DNA of 64,000 bases from assembly GCA_026008535.1 (NCBI GenBank), contig BRKX01000017.1, positions 6,154,501-6,218,500 of the forward strand, given 5' to 3'. The translations under genes were made by a program, and so were the position numbers. How positions within the stretch are numbered: the stretch's first letter is position 1; each line of letters begins with the position of its first letter. Below the pieces are notes generated by a model. The model did no database searches and was not told the DNA's origin. It saw only the letters and a program-made list of their open reading frames with translations. The DNA comes from Perilla frutescens. Its lineage: Eukaryota; Streptophyta; Magnoliopsida; Lamiales; Lamiaceae. Positions 33,485 to 45,200 of the stretch are shown here, piece by piece.

Positions 33485-34995
33485 CATACTGGTTGCAATG
33501 GCTTACAGATCGAGGCACAGTTCACGTGACTGGTCAGGTACATGTATATTTTTCCATTGGTCATTATTCTGACACGGTATTATGTGATGTTATTCCTATG
33601 GATGCAGCACATATACTTTTAGGGAGACCGTGGCAATTTGATAGACAAGCTGTACACGACGGACTCGCGAACACTTACACAGTCAAGAAGGACGGTCGAA
33701 CCACTATCCTAAAGCCACTAACACCCAAAGCCGTCTAAGAGGACCAAGAAATAATGTGAGCAAATTTCAAAGAGGAGCGCAAGAAGACCGCCGCAGCCGC
33801 CGTCCGAGCAGCCGCCGCGGACAACTCACTCTCGGCCGTGAGTTCTCCACCGCCGGCGTTCTCCTCTTCCATGGCCAATACATCCCCTTCATCATCTCAT
33901 TCCATCGCCAATGATGGTAGAAAGGACATCAACACAGCCCCTTTACAGCAAGAGAAAAATCGGTCTTTGTTTTGTACATTTAAAAGTGTTGAAAAGGCTA
34001 TTAAAGCAAGATTGCCTTTAATTCTTTTAACTTGTAAGAACAGTACTACTAACGATGTTTCTTTGCCTAGTGTTGTGCAGCCCCTTATGAAGGAGTTCGA
34101 GGACGTATTTCCGGATGAGATTCCAATTGGATTACCTCCAGTTCGTGGGATCGAGCACCAGATTGATTTCATGCCTGGAGCCATCTTGCCGAACCACCAT
34201 GCGTACCGTACGTCCCCTGAAGAAACAAAGGAGATAGACCGTCAAGTTAAGGAGCTGTTGGAGAATAAGCAAATCCGAGAGGCGATGAGCCCATGTGTAG
34301 TTCCAGTGATTCTAGTGCCCAAGAAGAACAATGAATGGAGAATGTGCATGGATTGCAGAGCCATCAACAAGATAACAGTTAAGTATCGTTTTCCCATCCC
34401 TAGACTTGATGATATGCTAGATGAACTTAATGGATCTAAGATTTTTTCTAAGATTGATTTGAGGTCTGGTTATTTTCAAGTTCGCATGCATGAGGGTGAT
34501 GAATGGAAAACTGCTTTTAAGACTAAGCATGGTTTATATGAGTGGTTGGTTATGCCTTTTGGTCTCACAAATGCACCGAGCACATTTATGAGATTGATGA
34601 ACCATGTTTTACGTGATGTTATTAGGAAATATGTTGTTGTTTATTTTGATGATATCCTGATGTAAAGTCACAGTGCACAGGTGCACCTAGATCACCTTAG
34701 GTGCGTATTTTTATTGTTGAGGGATGCTCAATTGTATGGCAACATGTCTAAGTGTTCTTTTTGCTTGAATGAAGTATTATTCTTAGGCTTTGTTGTGAGT
34801 TGTAGAGGTATTGAGATTGACCATTCCAAAATCAAGGCGATTGAGGAATGGCCAATGCCCAAAACCGCGTCTGAAGTCCGATCCTTTCACGGTCTTGCCG
34901 GATTTTATCGTCGCTTTGTGTGCGATTTCTCTAGCATTGCCGCGCCTCTTATTGAGCTAAGTAAGAAGGATCGCAAGTTTGAATGGGGTAAATAG
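33485..34995 (+). pseudogene. element C protease end and reverse transcriptase
   Basis: Protease C-terminal half (CDVIPMDAAHILLGRPWQFDR, 33585-33650), an Ala/Ser-rich linker, then a well-preserved reverse transcriptase (33838-34995). Motifs are FEDVFPDEIPIGLPPVRGIEHQIDF, WRMCMDCRAINKITVKYRFPIPRLDDMLDEL, KIDLRSGYFQ with the first catalytic Asp intact, and YFDDIL (about 34641-34658). A TAA at 34663-34665 directly follows ILM, after which the frame continues with the thumb (RSFHGLAGFYRRFVCDFS). One more stop comes at 34993. Confidence 0.87.
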
Positions 34996-35800
34996 CAAGA
35001 GCATGCGTTTAATACTTTGAAGTTTTTATTGTGTTCTGCTCTTGTTTTGTGTTTACCGGATTTTTCTAAAACCTTTGAGATCAAGTGTGATACCTCCGAG
35101 ATAGGTATTGGTGTTGTTATGATGCAGGAAAAATGGCTCGTGGTGCCTTGAGGTATTCGACGTACGATAAAGAACTATACGCTTTGAAGTGTGCATTGGA
35201 TACATGGCAGCACTATTTGTGGCCCAAGGAGTTCGTCATTCTCACAGATCATGAGAGCTTGAAGCATTTGAAGGGTCAAAGTAACTTGAACAAGTGTCAT
35301 GCGAGATGGGTCGAGTTCATCGAGTCGTTTCCATACGTCATCAAGTACAAGAAAGGAGAAGACAACGTCGTCACCGACGCCCTCTCTCGAATGTACACGT
35401 TGCTTAACCTAATGCATGCTAAGATGCTTGGTTTTGAGTCCATTAAGTCTTCGTATGAGTCGGACACATATTTCTCGTCTATCTATGAGCAATGTTCGAA
35501 ATCTATGAAGTCTTTTGATGGTTTCTATGTGCATGATGGATTCTTATTTAGAGAGTCTAAGTTGTGCATTCCTACTTGTTCTATGCGTGAGCTACTTGTT
35601 TTAAAATCGCATGAGGGAGGATTAATGGGACATTTTGGTGTGCATAAGACATTATCCTTGTTGCATGAGCATTTCTTTTGGCCGCATATGAAACGTGATG
35701 TTGAACGCATGTGTAGTAGATGTGTTACTTGTCATAAGTCTAAGTCTACTCCGCATCCATTTGGGTTATACACGCTTTTACCTGCCCATCTAGTCCTTGG
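34996..35800 (+). pseudogene. element C RNase H and integrase N-terminus
   Basis: The RNase H start (CSALVLCLPDFSKTFEIKCDTS) is in one frame. It shifts near 35135 and continues with YSTYDKELYALKCALDTWQHYL, TDHESLKHLKGQ and NVVTDALSR. The integrase zinc site follows (HEGGLMGHFGVHKT and CSRCVTCHKSK, about 35610-35745). Another shift near 35790 separates it from the catalytic core. Confidence 0.85.
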
Positions 35801-35812
35801 ATTGATTTATCT

Positions 35813-36712
35813 ATGGATTTCATTTTGGGATTGCCTAGGTCTAGATTGGGTAAAGATTCTGTGTTTGTTGTAGTTGATAGGTTTTCCAAGATGGCGCATT
35901 TCATTGCATGTAGGAAAACTGATGATGCTATTCACATTGCCAATGTGTTCTTTATTCATGTTGTTAGATTGCATGGGATTCCTCGTACTATTGTTAATGA
36001 TAGGGATTCCAAGTTTTTGGGACATTTTTGGCGAGTTCTTTGGGGAAAATTAGGGACTAAGCTGTTGTTTTCTACTGCATGTCATCCACAAACCGATGGT
36101 CAAACTAAGGTTGTGAATCGTACATTAGGTACTTTGCTTAGATCTTTAATTAAGAACAATGTGAGGTCATGGGAAGAATGTTTACCTTATGCTAAGTTTG
36201 CTTATAATCGAGTTATTCATTCTTCTACTAACATGTCTCCGTTTGAGGTTGTTTATGGTTTTAATCCACTAACACCTAATGATTTGATTCCTTTACCTGT
36301 TGAGCATCTAACAAGTGTTAAAGGATTAAAAAGAGTTGATCTTATCAAGGAGATGCATGAGAAAGTCCGAGCCCGGATCGAGCACAAAGGAGCTCAAACC
36401 GCCGCCGTCCGAAACACACGCCGTAAACGTGTAGTTTTCCAGCCCGGTGATCGTGTGTGGATTCATCTGAGTCCCGGCCGCTTTTCCAATCTGAGGAAGT
36501 CCAAGTTGTCACCAAGAGGAGATGGTTCTTTCACCGTCTTAAGCCGTGTCAATGACAATGTGTATCGCATTGATCTACCTGGTGAGTATAAGTGTTTTTC
36601 AACGTTTAATGTTGCTGATTTATCTCCCTTTGATACAGATGAATTCGATAAAGATGACGGTCCAAATTCGAGGACGAATTCTTTTCAGAAGGGGGGAATG
36701 ATGAAGCCATGA
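35813..36712 (+). pseudogene. element C integrase core and C-terminus
   Basis: Open from 35813 for 299 codons. The first two catalytic Asp are present (MDFILGLP and VNDRDSKF). The position of the catalytic Glu reads Lys (DGQTKVVNRTLG, where relatives have DGQTEVVN), consistent with a GAG-to-AAG change. The C-terminal part has QPGDRVWIHLSPGRF, KLSPRGDGSFTVL and FNVADLSPFD. The frame ends SFQKGGMMKP-stop just inside the LTR. The frame ending in GPITRSRAKKLQ is entered if one base of the G-run is omitted. Confidence 0.87.
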
Positions 36713-37937
36713 ACAACAATGAAGATCAAGATCCGGAGTTGCAATTTTGAGGACCAATTACAAGATCAAGAGCTAAGAAGCTTCAAGCGTACTTGCAAGT
36801 GATGATTTGAAGAAAGCTCGAGATTGAAGATGACGGGATCGAGAGGAGCAGCCCCAAATTAGTTAATTTATTAACTATTAATGATCAAGATCACACCTTG
36901 GAGGACACAACTTGAAGAGTTGAAGATGAGGAGCAAGAGTGCACGTGTGCATGGTGTTGCACGGAGATCGACGTGTGCACGTGTGCAAGAGAGAATAAAA
37001 TCGGTCCTTGATTATTTAATTAAGGAGTTGATTTTATTTTAGACTATAGTGTTATTTTTATTTAATATAGTCTATAGTCCAATCAGATTTTATTTATTTA
37101 TTTAGTAGCAATTTTCGGCCATATTGTTCAAGAGTCATAGGTTTGACTAGAATTATATTTAAGGCTTCTACCTTGAATAGAATTCTAGTTTAGGCAATTT
37201 CCTAGTCCAATTAGACTTAATTTTTGGACAAATTTTCGGCCACCTTAAGCTTTAATTTTCGGCCCTTAAGTAGTATAAATAGGGGTCTTGTGTTATATTA
37301 ATACTTTAGACATTGTTGAATTAAATTGCTTTTGCATACAATTGTGTCTCAATCTTTTACGTCTTTTGAATAATTTCACACGAAAATATTCATTCTTGGA
37401 GCTAGCAATTCTAAGTCTTAATCAAAGGTATTGCTTAATCCACTTGAGGGATTAACCGGTATTCCCTATTGAAGAGCAACTTAGAGATTTCAACCTTGAG
37501 TACGTTCGAGATTCAAGGAGGCTATCGGGTTGTGATTCACATCAACGAATCATCATCCATCAACCATACTCGACGTCGACCATACTCCATCAACGCACGC
37601 CTCAAGCCACAACAAATTCGAGTCCAAGTCCTACGCTGTAGCAATCTATCCGTAAGTTCGTTTGATCCTTATCATAACCTATCCTCTCCAAACCCTTCTT
37701 CACTAGCCTCACACGAAAACCTACATAATTCCAGCCCCATAAACGTTCCTATTCAGTTCCTAAACCTTTGGTATTGTGTTACATAGTCGTGTCATTTGTC
37801 TACGTATTTTAATTGTCTAGATTAGTTGTTTTAATCGAGTCAGATTGTTCCCTTCTTTTAGTTGACGTGTTTCGATTCATAGAAGTCTTCCGCTACATTA
37901 TTATTATCATCCTAGTTTGTTTGTCTGGGTCGTATCA
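36709..37937 (+). repeat. 3' LTR of element C (1229 bp)
   Basis: It starts TGATGAAGCC directly after the polypurine tract and ends GGTCGTATCA. Early in the LTR a tail motif GPITRSRAKKLQ is encoded, as in LTR B. AGTATAAATAGGGG at about 37269 is a clear TATA region. The middle shares AGACTATAGT text with the LTRs of D. No matching 5' LTR is in the window, so the right edge rests on the TGAT...ATCA symmetry. Confidence 0.75.
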
Positions 37938-39202
37938 ACGCGGGTGACCCGCATTGACCCAGGTCAAAGCATAGGTTTAACCACGTTGACCAAGTCAAAA
38001 TACAGGTTTGACCCGACCCGTCTTATATAGCACTATTTAAGACCGCTGCATGGAAGTTTTTGCCATAGTTCAATTATTTCCGTTCAGTTTGCCTTCCCAA
38101 TTCAGTTCTGTTACATATTTCTAGAAATTCAGTTAGTTCAGATTTTGGATTTTTCAGACCGTATGAACCAAATGCTCACTCCTAAATTATCAACCAATGT
38201 CAATTCATCTTTCCCATGATTTGATACAAGATCCCTCCATCCAACTGTGACACATAACAGAATTCCAAGAAAATAATTCTGTTGATAAATACAGTTTTTT
38301 CCCAAAAAAGTGCTGAATAATCATACAAACCAAACTACCAAACATACTATTCGATGTACCTACTCTAGTGTGTAGCTTCAATTAATAAAATTATATCTAA
38401 TGCTACACTTGAAGATGCTATTATTACTATTACAATTAAACAAAGGAATGTCAAATACAACATATTGGATAGACTTGCTGTCCACAGAATATTGTCAAAT
38501 GGAAATTGGCATTTGGTACAAAACACGGCATCACGGCCCCAAGAGTATATATCTTGTGTGTGTATAACAATCCTCCAAGCATCTACTCTAAATAGTTCAG
38601 GCTCACCTGGTAAATCAAAAAAAGACATTTATCTACAATTGTGGAAAAAAAGACTAATGCTGTCGAAAACCCTAATTCTTTGTGTTCTAGAATGTCAAAG
38701 AATCTATATGATATGGATCATTTACCAACCACGATCATGAGATGCAATAAATTTACAAATATAACCAGTATCAAAACGGTGCTCCGTGACCAATCACGAG
38801 TCTCACATTGGAAATTAGTTAGTGTTTCATATGTAAATTATGATCACAGATCACTGTTTTTTTTTCTTTTGGAAGCAATGACTGACATTACAATTCGTTT
38901 TTGGACAAATCTTGACTGACATTACAATTCTTTTTTGGAGGCAATCTGACTATTATACTATTTCCAGCATATGCAAAGGTGAGATTTTAATTAGATCACC
39001 CACCTTCCCCTTTTTTCTGCTCTCCATTAGCTATGTACTACTTACAGGTTCACCAGATGCAATAACTGCATATTGCTCAGCTTTCGGTTTTAACGTGAAA
39101 AACACTATAAAGTCTTCCTTTAACTCACAAAATCCAAGGTCCAAACATGGCCTAATATCCCTTTTGTTGATTAGCAAAGGATAGCAGTTACCTGAATTAT
39201 GT
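37938..39202. other. region between element C and the methyltransferase gene
   Basis: No gene is recognised. It holds a cluster of five TGAC/GTCA cores of W-box type (about 37955-38020) and a 35-bp tandem duplication (GACTGACATTACAATTC at about 38880 and 38915). The part next to 39203 should include the 3' untranslated region of the minus-strand gene. The end of that transcript cannot be fixed from sequence alone. Confidence 0.5.
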
Positions 39203-42200
39203 TTAACAATTACAAAATTCCCATTCTTCTTTTGACAGGTCCAGGAACTCAGAAATTCCATCTTCAAACATGATCTGTAGATCAAACAATAGCAGAAAAA
39301 TGAATAAAGAAGTAAGTCGGAAATTATGCTTTGCATAGGCAACTTGATGTCTCACCAAATGTTTTCTCCTATTATTATCAAAGCGTCTTATTATCCCAAA
39401 GGACCTGAACAAGATGAAGCATGTTCATTCAGAAAACTGAAGAGAAAAGTAGAAGTCAAAGAACTGAGAGCACTGACTCTAGATATTATATTCTTTCAGT
39501 TCTTATTCTTAGAGCAGGTGACCATTTGCATGAGAAGGTAGTTTATGCTTTTCAACTGAAGACACTTGTGCCATGCACAAATAAGACTAAGAATGTAATA
39601 TACCAAGTTTGTGACAAATCTTGAATAAATCATGTGCAGCATCATCCTTAGAAATGACATACTTACAGAGACTAGCAACTACACATTCATCTGAATAAAC
39701 CAATTGATGAAATATCACCAATATAACAGCTCCCAACCACTGAATCAAATAATAAGAAAGAGAAGTGCATGTATACCTTTTATCGGAAAAATGATAAACC
39801 CTAATTACAGAACCAATGCAATTCAGACGCTTCTTTTTCCACTGTGAAGGATCCTGACTTAAACATCCTGAAAACAAATCATGACAACCTGAATTATACA
39901 ACAATGCTGTATGCAAACTAATCTTGATCTTGCCAGAATATAAAAGACATTTGACGCAATAAAGAGAAAGGAAAGGTTAAGCCATTGAGCAGCTGGAGCA
40001 GCATACCTAGACCAGGAACTCCATTCATATAGACCTTCCAAAAAAAATGCAGCTACTTATTAGTTCCCAATTAAGAAAATATTAAGGGCAAAGAAAATGC
40101 CAGTAATTAGAAGGAGAGAGAGCACGTGCATCAAACAACTTATAAAAAAAATCACCCTTCATACCCCCAGAAGCAGAAAATGAAGAAAGAAAAAGAACCC
40201 CCTAAAAGTCCAACATTGAAAAGCTTCCAACTTAAAAAAAAAATAGCAAGATGACATTATAGTGGATATATCAACTTTTGAAATATACTAGAATTTCCAC
40301 TTTGAATGTATCACCAGAAAGGACATCCCTAATTCCCCTGCCTTCTATTTGTTTCTACAGCCAGATTTATCTTTTCTTATTCACACCCTGACAGGCCGTT
40401 CTGTGCCTTGACGTCATGCTTTGGCAACCATAAAATAGACAAAAGCCGAGTTGGCTTCTACACAGTGACCAATAATTTACACCAATCCTAACATATGCCA
40501 GCATTCAAATTCCATTGAACCTGCATCTTCAATCTAATTCATATGATCATGCTGTCTTCATCACTTCTCAAGCGGGTTCTCTCCGATATTAAAATACTGC
40601 AGATAGTGATACAACCCATTTCGGTGCTAAAAGCCAGCTAAAACCACTCCAGGAGAATTCAAATGGAATCAAATATTAAATTGCCACTCAAGAAGCAATC
40701 AAACACGAGGATTTTCTGGTAATTGTGATATTCCAAATGCCGATTACACCAAAGATGTATGCAATCAATCAGCATGAACCACAACTTCCATCTTTCAATC
40801 AGCCAACCAAACATTTCTGTATCAGTGACCAGCAACAGAGTAAACTCTAATTCAGTTGTATCACTCAAAAAAGTTCCTACCATTACCTTGTCTTTCTCTT
40901 TCTCCCCTCATTCTATAGTAAAAATATCCCTTGCCTTATTTTTTCCTTTCCTTTTCTTTCTTGCTTTACCTTTTAATTGAAATAAAGATACTTCACAATT
41001 CCCTGACCTCTCATTGAATTTTTAAATGTCATTTTCTCCAGTTCTCAACAAAATGAAACTAAGGATAACAGTGTATCCACTTCTACTGGACTCAGATGAA
41101 TAAGATGCTGCTCAGCCAGACACTTTCCAGATCCATGGAACAATTATGCATCATATATAGAAGTAAAAACTTACAGGTTTATTTGTTACAACTGCTTTCA
41201 CTTTTGGACAGTTAGCAGTCACTTGACAAGTTACTATTTTCAACGCAGCATCTGAAGAAGGTATTTTTGGTTTATTGGGTTTAACCCCTAGCTTCTTCCG
41301 GCAACCTGCAGCACCACAGTAGCAATCTTGATCTGCTCCAAACTGCACAAACCTGCTCAATTTGTTAGGCTGAAAAGGTGACATAAGAAGAATAAAGTAT
41401 CCTATTAAGATAAGACAAGAAAGATTTGTGTGTTCATACTGATAGTCATAGGTCAGATACTCGCCCTTCTTAATATCCCGGGTTGCAAATATTCCAATTC
41501 TTGTTTCACCATCGATCATCCTGGATGAAGGTTAGTACTATACAAGTGATAATGATTCATTTCAGAAGAAGAAAACACAAGGACCAGCCTACCATTTCTG
41601 CATTTCAGTATTTGGACAGCAACTGTGATTAATGTATCTTGACTTGTTTCCTTTATAAGTCGCATCAATAACCATGTCTCGATTGATCTCACATAGGTAA
41701 AAATTTGTTTCCCCACGGTGTTTCATTTTCCAGAGTCTTTCCTCACATGTCTTGTCATCAATAACTGCAAGATTGAAAACCAAATTTTGCATTTAGCCCA
41801 ATGTTTAGCTCTTTTATAAATATGCATAACTTAAAATTTTCACCTTCTCCAACATATTCTATCACAAAATCTCCTTGATTGATGTCTTCTTCTGCCACAA
41901 CACCCATTCCACATTTCTCAGTCTGAAAGAAAGCACTTCAGCTTACATAATGGCTGAACAGATACAAAATATAACAAACACTGGTGGACACAGATGAAAG
42001 CCAAAATCTAATAAAATTCACATCTAGCAATATCCAATTATAATGTAGTCCCAAAACAAAAGTTGTTAGTGTTTCGGCAACCTATATGTGAAACTGTACT
42101 GTGCAGAAATAATGACATGAATATATAAGTTCTTATCAAAAGTATATAGCTACTAAGTGATTAACATGTCATCCAACATAACAGTACAGTTAAAGAAAGC

Positions 42201-45200
42201 TCGAGAGAAAATATTCAAGACAACAAACGTTGCAACTTACTGTAAAAAGCATTTTCACGTTTAAATTATTGTTACCTTCACAGTCTTCATCTTCTTCACA
42301 GGCCTCTGATGAAATGGCTTATTCAGACACGAGTTCCCACATTTACAGCCCGAAGAACAGCTAGACATTAGCATACTGTAACAGAACACAAAATACCAAT
42401 CAAGAAAAGATAATCATAAATTCAAGTCAAAAGGCATATTAGAGTCCCTGTAATTTTAAAATTATCCGAACTCGGTCCTTGTACTTTAGTTGGGTAAAAT
42501 CAAGTCGAAGTACTTTTATTTTGGTAAAAATGAGGTCCTTCTCTAACTCAATGTCTGTGCTGTGTTACTTGATTTTTAAAATTTAAAAAGCTTGCCACGT
42601 GGATAGAAAATTGACACATACACATATTAGTTGTAAGCAAGGTTTAAAAAGGCAAAGGCTAGCCTCAAGGTGTTTATGCATAGCCCACCCAGCAAGGTGT
42701 AAGCCTCACAATAAGAAAATATTAAAAAAATCACAACACTCATGAATTCATAACAATGAACACACAATCCCATAACAAATCACAAGATTCAACAATTCCA
42801 TAACAAACACTAGTTTTGAAGTCCTGAAATAAAAAACCCTAACTAGTTCCAAGTTCAACTCAAACATGCAAGAAATCATCTCCATCCACATCTCCATCCT
42901 CATCATCTTCCTCATCCTCATCATCTTTCTCATCCTCAACCACTAAGCTTTGTAATCGAGCAACACAACAGTCGGCAGCAAGATAGGGGATTAACATAGA
43001 AAAAACAATAGCTGCAAGAATAGAGCAGCAGCACATTAAAAAAAAAGAGCAAAGTTTACCTCTCTTAGCGTGCGTCGCAAGAGGGGCCGGAGGAGAGGCT
43101 AACAAGATTTTTTTTTCTGTCTTCGGTGTAGCAAATTGCAAAGGTGAGATATGTTTGAAAGAAGAGAAGTAGAGAAATCGTGATAGGCATGGGCTATTAA
43201 TTTAGGGTTTATAACTTAATATAAAAAAGCCCAATATAAAGAAGCCCCAAAAAATATTTGGCGAATGAGGTGCGCACCTTGTCTCAAGGGCCTCAATTGG
43301 AACGACGCGCACGCCTCACCTAGAAGGAGCATGGCGGCACCTGAGAGTCATTTTTCAGCGCCTCACAAACGCCTTCTTAACCCATGGTTGTGAGTTTTTC
43401 TTTCATTTTCAATTGTGAAAAGGCGAAATTCAAATAACTGTAGTTCACTTCTTAAAATCCTTTCGCAGGGTAAAATTTTTGGAAAATAATTTCAAACAAA
43501 ATAGCCGTATCTGAAAATATTTATATATGAATATTGACAGCTTCCCACAAGAAGTTCTTGGGAGCTGTGGATAAATTACGAGTCTCGATGGCAGCAGCTC
43601 TAAGAATTCCTCCAAATTCAAAACGATATGTAAGAAGATTTTGAACCAGCAAAATTCGAAACGAAACACGAGAACAGACGTAATAAGGCTGGTTTGAAAG
43701 CAAGAACATGTACTCCTAAATTTGCATTACTTAAAGATCTGCATGAATATTTCCATCTTTTTCGCTGTTGAGAGATGAATTTTTTTAAGTTTGAGAGATG
43801 ACTTGCTGAATATAATTATTTACAACAAATATATGCATATGTGGCAACTTTCTTTCAGTTGCACTCCCAATTAGCCATGAGAGTAACTCTGTGCAAATAG
43901 TGAATCACGGAAGGACCTTGTTTTTACCAAAATGAAAGTACATGGACTTGAGTTACCCAACTACATGGATCAATTGAGAAAATTGGAAAGTATAGGTACC
44001 CAAAATATGCTTTCGCCCACATCAACTCTAAGACATCCATTGTGTATTACCATAAAACTAGAGTATCAAATTAAGATATCAAGCAACCAACAAAAAAAAC
44101 AAATTATGGCAAAGAAAAAGGAAGAATTAGAAATGGGAGATTTCACAATGTTTACTTATGATATACATACATATTCTTGGAACATAATCATGCAGACTAT
44201 CAGGAGAAGAAAGGAAAGTCCTAAAGAAAAAGTTTACAAAAATTCCAGAAAGGAGAATCTTGGACTCTGTCCACATGCCAAGGCATTAAAACATTTTCCA
44301 CAGCTACAAAAAAAAAAAAAGATTATGAACATTGTTGAAATGAAATACTAGCACACCGGTAAGAAAAGGAAATTATTTTAAGATGAATTATAAAAGCTGA
44401 TTTGGATCCCCTATTCGTTAAACAGACTGTCTTTAAATGTTCGATAAGGATCCATGTACATATGCATGAGATTTTTTTTTTGCCTCAACCTATTACATCT
44501 CAATGAAAGCACTAGAGCCCCTAATCCTTGGTACCAGGAATCATGATGTTCTTTTTTATTGGGAAATACAAAAAAAATGCATCAAATTAGCTTAAAATAT
44601 CAAACTAAAAAGAACAAAAAACATCATAGTGCAACACAAAATCCTTAAGATATGGAATAGAGAAGAAGACCTCTCCAGAAAGGTTCTGAAACTCTTATGA
44701 AACATATCATTCCTAATCTCCTACATTTTTCTTATAAAAATAAATACCAAAAAATTAAGTCTACAACAATCCAATTGGTTAAATGGTCCCCTAGCTAGAA
44801 ACACCTTTCTCAGAGATACAATGTCCCAGATATAGAAAAGGTATAGGCCAACATTAGGAAACAAGGAAATCACATACTTAGGCAGGTTCAATTTGCAGTC
44901 CAAACCTATTATAAAAATAGCATAGACGAAGCAGATTTCACAGCCCTATGTTGCATAACACAATCCAAGAATTTCTTACCTGCAGAGGCAATCTTTACCA
45001 CAAACACCAGAAGACCCAGCTGATAGGCAGCAGGAACAAAAGATGCCATCATCCTCAAGGCGCCTTTTGATCTTCTTAGTAAGATATACGCCTTGTATGA
45101 GTTAAGATCAACAAAAAATCGAAAGCTCCATAAAGAAAAGAAAAGTTTTTAATAATTATTAGAAAAATGCAAAAAGACAATGCCATGCATGGAAGTAAGG

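Larger units (their letters stand above)
33485..37937 (+). mobile_element. element C: CRM-like gypsy retrotransposon, 5'-truncated
   Basis: It begins abruptly in protease (PYWLQWLTDRG) and continues with reverse transcriptase, RNase H, integrase, a polypurine tract (AGAAGGGGGGAA) and a 3' LTR (36709-37937). The 5' LTR, gag and the start of protease are missing. An LTR starting TGATGAAG and a pol frame that continues into the LTR are features I associate with CRM-type centromeric chromoviruses. The assignment is tentative because no chromodomain or CR motif could be checked by alignment. Confidence 0.75.

Noticed and set aside
38365..38919. Open frames on both strands downstream of the ASHH3-like gene
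   Set aside because: They are short, overlapping and without recognisable motifs. The region probably includes the 3' untranslated region of the minus-strand gene.
42748..43141. Minus-strand frames inside the hAT-like element as a transposase
   Set aside because: They are too short and low in complexity, with no hAT dimerisation or catalytic motif. The element is non-autonomous.
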